Shown one piece after another: positions 1 to 9,600 of a stretch of DNA of 64,000 nt. Source of the DNA: Dinoroseobacter sp049800775 (GTDB lineage Bacteria > Pseudomonadota > Alphaproteobacteria > Rhodobacterales > Rhodobacteraceae); contig NZ_JBNAFR010000010.1 of assembly GCF_049800775.1 (NCBI RefSeq), positions 84,134-148,133 of the forward strand. The letters are read 5' to 3'. Each line of letters begins with the position of its first letter. The stretch's first letter is position 1. Below the pieces are notes generated by a model. It ran no database searches and was not told where the DNA came from. It saw nothing but the letters and a program-made list of their open reading frames with translations. The position numbers were made by a program, and so were the translations under genes.

Positions 1-231
1 GAGAAAGGCGATCGCGGCACTTTCCATCAGGGCCGGGTTCGCCCGGTCCCGCATCAGCGCGCGGGCGAAATAGCGGGCCGCTTCGGCGTAATTGCTGTTC
101 AGGCTGGCGGCCCGTCCGGCGAGATAGGCCCCGGACACGCCATTGGGCGCGGCGGAAACGGGGGTGGTCATCGGTACGCTGAGCACGAGGGCAAGCGCCA
201 CGCTGGCCCGGAGGGCGGCCTGTCTGATCAT
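1..231 (-). CDS. TPR-like exported protein, N-terminal part only
   Basis: The 77 visible codons begin at the ATG at 231-229 and run off the left edge. They encode a hydrophobic signal-like start (MIRQAALRASVALALVLSVP), then a segment with the A/Y/A spacing of tetratricopeptide repeats (GAYLAGRAASLNSNYAEAA, followed by YFARALMRDRANP). A TPR role in the periplasm is inferred from this short stretch. The gene lies 155 bases downstream of the ETF-QO gene on the same strand, and nothing in the gap looks like another gene. Function is unknown. Confidence 0.6.
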   Translation of the reverse strand, partial: MIRQAALRASVALALVLSVPMTTPVSAAPNGVSGAYLAGRAASLNSNYAEAARYFARALMRDRANPALMESAAIAFL

Positions 232-386
232 CTCAAAAAACCTCTCAACTGGGGGGTGTCCGCTGGAGTATGCGGTACCGTAGCGAGGCCTTTGCCAAGT
301 CGCAATGCAAAGGCACCCTGCACCGAAACCGGTACGGGGCGCTTCACGCAGATGTCAGGCGCGCGGGCGCGAGGGCGCCCGGATGC

Positions 387-2036
387 TCACATATTGGGAT
401 AGTTCGGGCCGTCGCCACCCTGGGGCGTGGTCCAGACAATGTTCTGGGCCGGGTCCTTGATATCGCAGGTCTTGCAGTGGACGCAGTTCTGGAAATTGAT
501 GACAAACCGCGTGGGCTTGTCGTCTTCCTTGACGAACTCATAGACCCCGGCCGGGCAGTAACGCGCCGAGGGGCCCGCGTAATCCGGCAGGTTCTGTCCC
601 ACAGGGATGCCCGCGTCGCGCAGGGTGAGGTGCGCGGGCTGGGATTCCTCGTGATTGGTAAAGGAATAGGCCACATTGGTCAGCCGGTCGAAGCTCAGCG
701 TGCCATCGGGCTTGGGATAGTCGATCGGCTCGAACTTGGCGGCCTTGCCTGTGGCTTCGGCATCGGTCTTGCCGTGCTTGACCGTCCCGAACAGCGAGAA
801 GCCCCAGGTGTTCGTCCACATGTCGATCCCGCCCATGGTCAGCGAGGCCATGAGCCCGTATTTCGACCAGAGCGGTTTGACATTGCGCACCTTCTTGAGG
901 TCCTTGCCCACGGGCCCGTCACGCAGCTCGGCCTCGTAGCCGTCCAGCGTGTCGCCGGACCGGCCCGCGGCGATGGCCGCCTGTGCGGCCTCGGCAGCGG
1001 CCATGCCCGAGAGCATCGCATTGTGGTTGCCCTTGATCCGCGGCACGTTCACCAGCCCGACCGAACAGCCCAGCAGCGCACCGCCCGGGAAGACCGATTT
1101 CGGCATGGACTGATAGCCCCCTTCCGAGATCGCCCGCGCGCCGTAGGCCACGCGCTTGCCGCCCTTCAGAAGCTCCGCGACCATCGGATGATGCTTGAAG
1201 CGCTGGAATTCCATATAGGGGAAGAGATAGGGGTTCTCGTAGTTCAGGTGGACCACGAACCCCACATAGACCTGATTGTTATCAAGGTGATAGATGAAGG
1301 ATCCGCCGCCTGCGTTCTTGCCCAGCGGCCATCCCATTGTGTGGGTGACCGAACCTTCGCGGTGCTTGGCGGGGTCGATCTCCCAGATCTCTTTCATGCC
1401 GAGGCCGTATTTCTGCGGCTCGCGCCCCATGGAAAGGTCGAACTTCTCGATCACCTGCTTGCTGAGGGAGCCGCGCACGCCCTCGCCCAGCATCACGTAT
1501 TTGCCGTGCAGCTCCATGCCCGGCTCGTAGCCCGCGCCCTGGCTGCCATCGGGGTTCTTGCCGAACTCGCCCGCGACCACGCCTTTGACCTCGCCATTCT
1601 CGCCATAGATCAGCTCGGAACAGGCCATGCCCGGGAAGATTTCGACGCCCATCGCCTCGGCCTGCTCGGCCATCCAGCGGCAGACATTGCCCATGGAGAC
1701 GATGTAATTCCCGTGGTTGTTCATCAGCGGCGGCATGGGTGCGTTCGGGATCCGGATCTGACCCGCCTCGCCCAGCATGTAGAACTTGTCCTCGCGCACC
1801 GGCACGGTGATCGGGGCTCCCTTTTCCTTCCAGTCCGGGATCAGCGCGTCGAGCCCCACCGGGTCCAGAACCGCCCCGGACAGAATATGCGCGCCCACTT
1901 CCGAGCCCTTTTCGAGCACGACCACCTCGAGATCCGCATCCAGCTGCTTCAGCCGGATCGCCGCCGAGAGGCCCGCGGGGCCCGCTCCGACGATTACGAC
2001 ATCGTATTCCATGGCTTCGCGCTGCACTTCGGTCAT
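387..2036 (-). CDS. Electron transfer flavoprotein-ubiquinone oxidoreductase (ETF-QO)
   Basis: This 549-residue protein passes electrons from electron transfer flavoprotein, fed by acyl-CoA and amine dehydrogenases, to ubiquinone at the inner membrane. The sequence has the FAD-binding GxGxxG at residues 17-22 (GAGPAG). The 4Fe-4S ligands are near the C-terminus at Cys494, Cys518, Cys521 and Cys524 (NCVHCKTCDIKDP). Length and domain order match mitochondrial and alphaproteobacterial ETF-QO. It is divergent from greA across a 213-base gap that should carry both promoters. The acyl-CoA dehydrogenase at 13.3 kb is a plausible upstream donor. Identification is secure. Confidence 0.96.
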   Translation of the reverse strand: MTEVQREAMEYDVVIVGAGPAGLSAAIRLKQLDADLEVVVLEKGSEVGAHILSGAVLDPVGLDALIPDWKEKGAPITVPVREDKFYMLGEAGQIRIPNAPMPPLMNNHGNYIVSMGNVCRWMAEQAEAMGVEIFPGMACSELIYGENGEVKGVVAGEFGKNPDGSQGAGYEPGMELHGKYVMLGEGVRGSLSKQVIEKFDLSMGREPQKYGLGMKEIWEIDPAKHREGSVTHTMGWPLGKNAGGGSFIYHLDNNQVYVGFVVHLNYENPYLFPYMEFQRFKHHPMVAELLKGGKRVAYGARAISEGGYQSMPKSVFPGGALLGCSVGLVNVPRIKGNHNAMLSGMAAAEAAQAAIAAGRSGDTLDGYEAELRDGPVGKDLKKVRNVKPLWSKYGLMASLTMGGIDMWTNTWGFSLFGTVKHGKTDAEATGKAAKFEPIDYPKPDGTLSFDRLTNVAYSFTNHEESQPAHLTLRDAGIPVGQNLPDYAGPSARYCPAGVYEFVKEDDKPTRFVINFQNCVHCKTCDIKDPAQNIVWTTPQGGDGPNYPNM

Positions 2037-2249
2037 TGGCTCTCACACTGGCTGGCCTGCGGAGAATCCCGCGGCGTTGAAATAATGTTGCGGGACGAGA
2101 TAGCCGTCCCTTAGGAAAGCGTCAATTGTGACGCTGCATCGCAACGAAACGGGACGCAACGTTTCCAGTTTGAAACCGGTCTTGCACCATGGCCGGGCTT
2201 GATTATGGTTCTGTCTTCACGTTGCGACTCGCATTCTCAGGAAAGACCC

Positions 2250-2720
2250 ATGGAAAAAATCCCCATGACCCGCCGGGGTCATTCGGCTTTGGATGCCGAG
2301 CTCAAGCAGCTCAAGAGCATCGAACGTCCCGCTGTGATCCGCGCGATTGCCGAAGCGCGGGAACATGGCGATCTGTCGGAAAATGCCGAGTATCATGCCG
2401 CCCGCGAGAAACAGAGCTTCATCGAGGGCCGAGTCAAAGAGCTCGAGGCGCTGCTGTCGCTGGCGCAGGTCTTCGACCCCGCGACCCTGTCCGGGCCGAT
2501 CAAGTTCGGCGCGACCGTGACCATCGTCGATGAAGAGACCGACGAGGAGAAGACCTATCAGATCGTCGGCGAGGCCGAGGCGGATATCGAGAAGGGTCTG
2601 TTGAACCTCAAATCCCCGATTGCCCGCGCACTGATCGGCAAGGAAGAAGGCGACAGCGTGGATGTCCGCACCCCCGGCGGTGTGAAATCCTACGAGGTCC
2701 TCGAGATCGCCTACAAGTAA
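2250..2720 (+). CDS. greA: Transcription elongation factor GreA
   Basis: GreA rescues backtracked RNA polymerase by stimulating cleavage of the transcript 3' end. The 156-residue product starts MEKIPMTRRG and contains the N-terminal coiled-coil signature around EHGDLSENAEYHAAREKQ. The C-terminal FKBP-like domain has GxEExD and ends in the usual IAYK. I chose the ATG at 2250 because it follows an AGGAAAG ribosome site and gives the standard GreA length; an in-frame start at 2199 would add 17 atypical residues. A membrane protein gene follows 24 bases downstream and is probably cotranscribed. Confidence 0.97.
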   Translation: MEKIPMTRRGHSALDAELKQLKSIERPAVIRAIAEAREHGDLSENAEYHAAREKQSFIEGRVKELEALLSLAQVFDPATLSGPIKFGATVTIVDEETDEEKTYQIVGEAEADIEKGLLNLKSPIARALIGKEEGDSVDVRTPGGVKSYEVLEIAYK

Positions 2721-2744
2721 GGCCGCAGCAGCACGGAGCCAGAC

Positions 2745-3782
2745 ATGGCGCAGCAGAGGACCGGTCCCGCAGGATCAGGCGGCGCGCCGCAGGGCCCCAA
2801 ACCTGCGATCACCGCCATCGAGGTGATCGCCCTCGCGCTCAGCCTCGTCTGGCTGGCGGCGATCCTGTTGTTGTTCTTCGGGCTCGATCTGGGGGCCAGC
2901 ATCGCCGCCACGGGGGCGGGCGGGCTTGGCGTCGTGATGATCCTTCTGGCGGTGTTTCTGCCCATTGCGCTGATCTGGGTGGCGGCCTCCGTGGCGCGCA
3001 CCGCGCGGATCATGCGCGAGGAGGCCGAACGGCTGCAAGAGGCGCTGACTGCCATGCGCGAGACCGCCCTACGCCAGTCGGTCAGCGGGGGGGCCGTGCC
3101 GCCGACCGTGGCGCGCAAGATCGACGAGATCGTCGAGACCACCCGGCATACGGACAGCACGCTGGTGACCTTTGCCAGCGCGCGTTCGGGCGGCGGGGCA
3201 CCGCCCCCGTCCGAGACCAAGGCGGCGCTGGCCGAGCCGGCGGTACCGCGCACGCGCCCGGATCCGCAGCCCTCGCTGGGCCTGGATGCGCCGCCCGAGG
3301 ACATGCGCGAGCCGATCTCCGTGTCGGAATTCATCCGCGCCGCGAATTTCCCCGAGACCGCCGAAGACAAGGAGGGCTTCCGCGCCCTGCGCCGGGCACT
3401 CGAGGATCGCAATGCGGGCAAGTTGATCCGCTCGGCACAGGATGTGCTGACACTTCTGTCCGAGGACGGGATATATATGGATGACCTGATGCCGGACCGC
3501 GCCAAGCCCGAGGCCTGGCGACGGTTTGCCGATGGCGAGCGCGGGCGCTCCGTCGCGGCTCTGGGCGGGATCCGGGACCGCTCCTGCCTCGCGCTGAGCT
3601 CGGCGCGGATGAAATCCGACCCGATCTTCCGCGATACGGTGCATCACTTCCTGCGCCATTTCGACCGGACATTCTCGGCCTTTGCGGCCCATGCCACGGA
3701 TGAAGAAATCATCAAGCTCGCCGATACCCGCTCGGCCCGGGCCTTCATGCTGCTGGGGCGCGTGACGAAGACCTTCGAATAG
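2745..3782 (+). CDS. Membrane protein of unknown function, downstream of greA
   Basis: The 345-residue product is not recognised beyond its architecture. Two strongly hydrophobic segments lie at about residues 18-41 and 55-82. A charged helical stretch follows (ARIMREEAERLQEALTAMRE), which may form a coiled coil. Next comes a proline-rich linker and then an acidic/basic soluble domain of about 200 residues. The topology suggests an inner-membrane anchor with a cytoplasmic domain. Its tight spacing behind greA suggests cotranscription but does not reveal function. Codon use matches the neighbours. Confidence 0.85.
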   Translation: MAQQRTGPAGSGGAPQGPKPAITAIEVIALALSLVWLAAILLLFFGLDLGASIAATGAGGLGVVMILLAVFLPIALIWVAASVARTARIMREEAERLQEALTAMRETALRQSVSGGAVPPTVARKIDEIVETTRHTDSTLVTFASARSGGGAPPPSETKAALAEPAVPRTRPDPQPSLGLDAPPEDMREPISVSEFIRAANFPETAEDKEGFRALRRALEDRNAGKLIRSAQDVLTLLSEDGIYMDDLMPDRAKPEAWRRFADGERGRSVAALGGIRDRSCLALSSARMKSDPIFRDTVHHFLRHFDRTFSAFAAHATDEEIIKLADTRSARAFMLLGRVTKTFE

Positions 3783-3791
3783 GCTGCCATG

Positions 3792-3814
3792 GCCCCGACC
3801 GGGACGGTCGGGGC
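3792..3814 (+). terminator. Strong hairpin after the greA operon
   Basis: A perfect 9-bp stem pairs GCCCCGACC with GGTCGGGGC around a GGGAC loop, nine bases after the stop codon at 3782. No T-tract follows. It may be a GC-rich termination or mRNA-stabilising structure rather than a classical intrinsic terminator. Confidence 0.5.
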
Positions 3815-4008
3815 GGACGCGCACCGTCCGTCCGACAACGCCCGGCCCCCCTGTCGGATTTGGGGCGCGCGGTTCACCGGCCCCGCGCGTCCGCGGGTCC
3901 TGGCAGGGACCCGCCACCGGGCACCCCTGCCCGCCTCGATCACACCTTGTTACCCGTGATTGCACCTGCCCCCGGCTTGATCTAGCCAGCGGGCAAAGGA
4001 CCTTCTCC

Positions 4009-4728
4009 ATGACCTCAGACAGACCCGACCGCCCCTATCTCGATGGCCTCCTCGGCGGCCTGCCGTTCCTGCTGGTCGTCATTCCCTTCGGTCTGCTCTT
4101 TGGCGTGGTCGGCACCGAAGCCGGGCTCAATATCGCAGAGGTGATGGGGTTTTCCCTGCTCGTGATCGCCGGGGCCGCGCAGTTCACGGCCGTGCAGTTG
4201 ATGACCGAGAATGCGCCGGTGCTCGTGATCCTCGCCTCCGCGCTCGCGGTGAACCTGCGCATGGCGATGTATTCGGCTTCCATCGCGCCCTATCTCGGGC
4301 CCCTGCCGCTGTGGCAGCGGGCGCTCTGCGCGTATTTCCTGGTCGATCAGACCTACGCGGTGTCCATCGCGCGGTTTCAGGCCCGCCCGGAGATGAGCCT
4401 GCGCGCCCGGTTCGCCTTCCATCTGGGCACCGCGACGCCGATCTGCCTGCTGTGGTATCCCTCGACCTATCTCGGTGCCGTGCTGGGCACCCGGATCCCC
4501 CCGGATTACGCGCTCGATTTCGCGCTGCCGATCACCTTTCTCGCCCTGATCGCCCCGGCCCTGACCAGCCTGGCCCATGTGGCAGCGGCCCTGACGGCGA
4601 CGGTCCTCTCGCTGCTTTTTGTCGGCATCCCCTTCAGCCTCGGCATCATCCTCGCGGCCCTCTGCGCCCTGCTGGTCGGGGCTCAAGTCGAGCTCTGGCA
4701 GACCCGCCGCCGGGAGGGCCAGCCATGA
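4009..4728 (+). CDS. azlC: AzlC family branched-chain amino acid exporter, large subunit
   Basis: AzlC works with the small protein AzlD as an exporter of branched-chain amino acids or their analogues. The 239-residue product is very hydrophobic. It has the family start (DGLLGGLPFLLVVIPFGLLF), the conserved block AGAAQFTAVQLM near residues 61-72, and NLRMAMYSASIAPYL. Its stop codon overlaps the azlD start as ATGA, so the two are probably translationally coupled. No regulator gene is adjacent. The substrate is inferred from the family, not seen here. Confidence 0.9.
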   Translation: MTSDRPDRPYLDGLLGGLPFLLVVIPFGLLFGVVGTEAGLNIAEVMGFSLLVIAGAAQFTAVQLMTENAPVLVILASALAVNLRMAMYSASIAPYLGPLPLWQRALCAYFLVDQTYAVSIARFQARPEMSLRARFAFHLGTATPICLLWYPSTYLGAVLGTRIPPDYALDFALPITFLALIAPALTSLAHVAAALTATVLSLLFVGIPFSLGIILAALCALLVGAQVELWQTRRREGQP

Positions 4729-5057
4729 CCGAGATGTCGGCCATAACCCTCTGGGCGCTGATCGTGGCCCTCGGCATCGGGACCTTCCTGATCCGCTATT
4801 CCTTCATGGGGCTGCTTGGCGGGCGCGAGCTGCCCGAATGGGTCCTGCGGCACCTGCGTTACACTTCGGTGGCGGTTTTTCCGGCCCTGATCGCGCCGCT
4901 AGTGCTCTGGCCCGCGGCCACGGGCGGCACGCCGGAGCCCGCGCGTCTCTCGGCGGCTGCCGTGACCCTCGTGGTCGGCATCCTGACCAAGAATGTCGTG
5001 CTCTCGGTCGCCCTGGGCGGGGTGACCCTCTATGCGGTGATGGCGCTTCTCGGCTAA
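4725..5057 (+). CDS. azlD: AzlD family branched-chain amino acid exporter, small subunit
   Basis: This 110-residue membrane protein has about four hydrophobic helices and the AzlD-type start (LWALIVALGIGTFLIRYSF). It partners AzlC. The ATG at 4725 overlaps the azlC stop by four bases and lies behind GGGAGG. Length is normal for the family. The pair is followed by 93 non-coding bases before the efflux adaptor gene. Confidence 0.9.
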   Translation: MTEMSAITLWALIVALGIGTFLIRYSFMGLLGGRELPEWVLRHLRYTSVAVFPALIAPLVLWPAATGGTPEPARLSAAAVTLVVGILTKNVVLSVALGGVTLYAVMALLG

Positions 5058-5150
5058 CGGTTTCGAGATTTTCGCTTTTTTCTGCGACGGAAGCCATTAT
5101 CTCATCCGTATACCCTTACAGGACCGCCCAAAGCCCGGAGATCCTTCGCC

Positions 5151-6611
5151 ATGCGCTTCCTGACCCGCAGCCTCGTCGGGCTCGTGCTCCTCTCACTCAC
5201 GGTGGGGTTTCTGGGCTTGGGCGGTCTGATCCTGTCCGACGCCATCACCGCCCGGAACGCCGAAGACGGCCCCTCGCGCCCGGCGCGTGAACGGGTCTAT
5301 GCGGCGGGCGTCGTGACGCTGGAGCCGGACACACTGACCCCGAGCCTCTCGGTCTATGGCGAAATCCGCAGCCGCCGCACCCTCGAGGTGCGCGCGCCCA
5401 GTGCCGGGACGGTGCTCGCCCTGCACCCGGCTTTCGAGGAAGGCGGTCGGGTCGCCGCGGGCGACGTGCTGGTCCAGATCGACCCGGCAGATGCGGAAAC
5501 CGCCCTGCAGAAGGTGCAAACAGATCTCGACGAGGCCCGCGCGGATCTGCGCGACGCGCTCCGCACGCTGGAGCTGGCGGTGGATGATGTCACCGCCGCC
5601 GAGGCGCAGCTTGCCTTGCGCCGACAGGCCCTGGAACGGCAGCGCAACCTGCAGGACCGCGGTGTCGGCACCGAGGCCACGGTCGAGATTGCCGCGCTGG
5701 CCGAGGCGGCTGCGGTGCAGGCGCTGCTCTCGCGGCGTCAGGCCCTTGCGGCCTCCGAAGCGCGGATCGACCTGGCCGAGACCCGCGTCGACCGGCGCGA
5801 GATCGAGGTCGCCGAGGCGGCCCGGGATCTTGCGGACACCACCCTGACGGCCAGTTTTGACGGCACGCTCACCGCGACCACCGCCGTGATCGGCGGGCTG
5901 GTGAACGCCAATGAACAGATTGCCCAGCTTGTGGACCCCACCGCCCTCGAGGTCGCCTTTCGCACCTCTGCCGCGCAATACCTGCGCCTGCTCGGACCCG
6001 ATGGCCGCCTGCGCCAGACGGATGTGTCCGTCACGCTCGATGTGCTGGGCGAAGCGATCACCGCCGAGGGGCGTCTGACACGCGCCGGAGCGCTGGTTGG
6101 CGAGGGGCAGACCGGGCGGCTGCTCTTTGCGCAGCTCTCGAATGCCCCGGCCTTTCGTCCCGGGGATTTCGTGACTGTCACCGCGCCCGAGCCGGAGCTG
6201 TCCGGCGTCGTCCTCCTGCCCTCCAGCGCGGTCTCGCCCGAGGGCGGTGTGCTGCTTCTGGGGGCGGAGGACCGGCTTGAGACCGGGCGGGTCGAGATTG
6301 TCCGCCGTCAGGGGGATGATCTGATCGTCCGGGTCGGCGGCCATGCCGGGCGCGAGGTCGTGACCGATCGCAGCCCGGTTCTGGGTGCGGGGATCAAGAT
6401 CCGCCCCGTCCGCGCCGAGGCCGAGATCACCACTGCCGCTGCGCCGGACATGTTGGAGCTGGACCCGGAGCGCCGCGCGCGCCTCATCGCCTTTGTCGAA
6501 GACAACACTCGGATGCCCGCCGCCGCCAAGGCCCGGGTTCTCGGGCAGCTGACCGAGGATCGGGTGCCCGCCGCCGTGGTCGCCCGGATCGAAAGCCGGA
6601 TGGGCGGCTGA
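5151..6611 (+). CDS. RND efflux periplasmic adaptor (HlyD/MFP family)
   Basis: The 486-residue membrane fusion protein would bridge the RND pump encoded next to it and an outer-membrane channel. It has an N-terminal membrane anchor (residues 8-30) and a lipoyl-like half (VRAPSAGTVLALHPAFEEGG). A long alpha-helical hairpin spans about residues 115-225 and is rich in Ala, Glu and Arg. The second lipoyl half (TLTASFDGTLTATTAVIGG) and beta-barrel domains follow. After the usual end there is an extra helical tail of about 55 residues (DPERRARLIAFVEDN and onward), which is atypical. The stop is one base before the pump start. No outer-membrane factor is encoded nearby. Confidence 0.92.
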   Translation: MRFLTRSLVGLVLLSLTVGFLGLGGLILSDAITARNAEDGPSRPARERVYAAGVVTLEPDTLTPSLSVYGEIRSRRTLEVRAPSAGTVLALHPAFEEGGRVAAGDVLVQIDPADAETALQKVQTDLDEARADLRDALRTLELAVDDVTAAEAQLALRRQALERQRNLQDRGVGTEATVEIAALAEAAAVQALLSRRQALAASEARIDLAETRVDRREIEVAEAARDLADTTLTASFDGTLTATTAVIGGLVNANEQIAQLVDPTALEVAFRTSAAQYLRLLGPDGRLRQTDVSVTLDVLGEAITAEGRLTRAGALVGEGQTGRLLFAQLSNAPAFRPGDFVTVTAPEPELSGVVLLPSSAVSPEGGVLLLGAEDRLETGRVEIVRRQGDDLIVRVGGHAGREVVTDRSPVLGAGIKIRPVRAEAEITTAAAPDMLELDPERRARLIAFVEDNTRMPAAAKARVLGQLTEDRVPAAVVARIESRMGG

Positions 6612-6612
6612 C

Positions 6613-9600
6613 ATGGGCGCGATTGGCGGATTGCTGTCTTACTTCACCCGCCATCGCACGGCGGCGAACCTGCTGCTGGTGATGCTTCTGGCCGTGGGCC
6701 TTTTCGTGGTGCCCAAGATGCGCACCCAGTTCTTCCCGGATGTGGTGGTCGATGACGTGACCGTCAGCGTGACCTGGGACGGGGCCGGGGCCGAGGATGT
6801 GGACCGCGCCATCGTCGCGCTGATCGAGCCGGTCTTGCAGGCGGTCGAAGGCGTCACCGAAAGCTCCAGCACCGCGCGCGAGGGCCGCGCCACCCTGTCG
6901 GTGGAATTCGAGCCGGGCTGGGATATGAGCCGCGCCACCGATGACGTGCGCGTCGCGGTGGACAGCGTCACCGACCTGCCCGACGACGCCGAAGAGCCCA
7001 CGATCCGGCGCAGCAACTGGCGCGACCGGATCACCGATGTGGTGGTCCATGGCCCTGTGGGCGTGGACCAGCTCGCGCGGTTCTCGGACGAGTTCGTCGC
7101 CCGGCTCTTCGAGGCTGGCGTCACCCGGGCCACGATCCGGGGGATCGCTGCACCAGAAACCCTGGTCGAGGTCTCGACCCTGGACCTGATCCGCTATGAC
7201 CTGACGCTCAGCGAGATTGCCGAGGCCATCGGCGGCGCCGCCGACAGCGCGCCCTCGGGCGATGTGGCCGGGGGGACCGCGCGGGTGCGCACGGGCACCG
7301 AAACCCGCAGCGCGGACCAGATCTCGGCCCTTGCCCTGCGGACCAACGAAGATGGCAGCCTGCTGACCATCGGCGATGTCGCGACGATCTTTGTCGGCGG
7401 CGTGGACCGCGAGCGGGCCTATTTCGTCGGTGAAAACCCGGCCATTTCCGTGCGCGTGGACCGCAGCAACCGCGGCGATGCCATCGCGATCCAGGCCCAG
7501 GTGGCCGAGGTCGCCGCCGCCTTTGAACGGGACCTGCCCGAACGGGTTCAGATCGAGCTGATCCGCACCCGGGCCGAGGCGATCTCGAGCCGCCTGAACA
7601 TCCTTCTGGACAATGGCCTTGTGGGGCTCGGGCTGGTGGTGGCGCTGCTCTTTCTGTTCCTCAATGCCCGCACGGCCTTCTGGGTCGCCGCCGGGATCCC
7701 CGTGGCGATGCTGGCGGCGGTGTCGCTGATGTATCTCGGCGGGCTGACGCTCAATATGGTGTCGCTCTTTGCGCTGATCATCACCCTCGGGATCGTGGTG
7801 GATGACGCCATCGTCGTGGGCGAACATGCCGATTACCGCGCCCGCCATCTGGGCGAGGATGCCGCCACCGCCGCCGAGAATGCCGCGATCCGCATGGCGC
7901 CACCGGTTTTCTCGGCCACCATCACCACGGTCATCGCGTTCTTCGGCCTGACGGCGATTGACGGGCGCTTCGGCGATCTGATCGTGGCGATCCCCTTCAC
8001 CGTCATCGCCGTGCTGATCGCCAGCCTTGTTGAATGCTTTCTGATCCTGCCCAACCACATGGCCCATGCCCTCGCGCATTCCGCGAAGGAGCATTGGTAT
8101 GACTGGCCCTCACGACAGGTGAACCGGGGCCTCAACTGGGTCAAGCGGGTGATCTTCCGCCGCCTGATCCGCTGGGTCATTCTCGCGCGCTACCCGGTTT
8201 TTGCGGGGGCGGTGTTGCTCCTGCTGTCCCAGGCGGCGCTCTTCGTGCGCGGAGACGTGACATGGCGGTTCTTCAACGCCCCCGAGCGCGGCTCGATCAC
8301 CGGCAATTTCGCCATGCTGCCCGGGGCGACGCGCGAAGACACGTTCGAAGTCATGGGCGTGATCCAGACCGCCACCGAAGAGCTCGGCGCGCGCTATGAG
8401 GCCGAGTACGGGGTGAACCCGCTGGCCTTTGTTCTCGCCGAGGTCGGCGGCACCACCGGGCGCGGGTTAGCCGGGGCCGACACCAAGGACGCGGATCAGC
8501 TGGGCTCGATCGCGATTGACCTGATCGATGCGGATCTGCGGCCCTATTCTTCCTTTGCCTTCCTCGCCGAGCTGCAGGACGCCGTGCCGCGCCATCCCAA
8601 GCTTGAGACGCTCAGCTTCCGCGGCTGGCGCTCGGGGCCGGGGGGCGATGCGCTCTCGGTCGAATTCTACGGCGCCGACACTCAGGTCCTCAAGGAAGCC
8701 GCCGAGGCGCTAAAGACCGCGCTGGCGGTCTACCCGGAGGTGTCCGCCCTCGAAGACAGTCTTGCCTATGACAAGGAAGAGCTTGTGCTCGAGCTGACGC
8801 CCATCGGCAGCCAGCTCGGGTTTGACATCGACGCGCTCGGGCGCGAGCTGCGCAATCGGCTGAACGGGATCGAGGCCGCAACCTATCCGTCGGGCACCCG
8901 CACGGGCGCGATCCGGGTCGAGTTGCCCGCGCGCGAGCTGGGGGCGGATTTCCTCGACCGGATGCAGCTGCGCACGCCCAGCGGGGCCTATGTGCCGCTT
9001 GCGGATATCGTGTCGGTCCGCAGTCAGGACGGGTTCTCTCGGATCCAGCGCGAGAACGGGCTGCGCGTGGTGACGGTGTCGGGCGATATCTCGGGCGACA
9101 ATGCCGTGCGCGCCGCCGAGATCAACGCCGCGCTCACCGATGAGCATCTGCCCCGAATCCAGGAAGTCTATGGCGTGAATTACGTCCAGTCCGGCCTCGC
9201 CGAGCAGGAGCGCGATTTTCTCACGGATGCGACGCTGGGCTTCCTGCTCTGCCTGATCGGGATCTATCTCTGCCTCGCGTGGATCTTCTCGAGCTGGACG
9301 CGCCCGGCGGTGGTGATGATGGTCATCCCCTTCGGGTTCATCGGCGCGATCTGGGGGCACTACATCTGGGATGTGCCGCTGTCGATGTTCTCGGTGGTCG
9401 GGCTGATCGGCATGGCCGGGATCATCATCAATGACAGTATCGTCCTCGTCACGACCATCGACGAATATGGCAAGGAACGCGGGCTGATCCCCGCGATCAT
9501 CGACGGGGCCACGGACCGGTTGCGCCCGGTTTTGCTGACGACACTGACCACGGTGCTCGGGCTGACGCCGCTGCTTTATGAGGGGTCGCAACAGGCGCAA

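Noticed and set aside
270..2114. A 614-codon open frame opposite the ETF-QO gene
   Set aside because: It is the antisense shadow of a clear gene in GC-rich DNA, with no recognisable domain and an odd His/Arg/Ala-rich composition.
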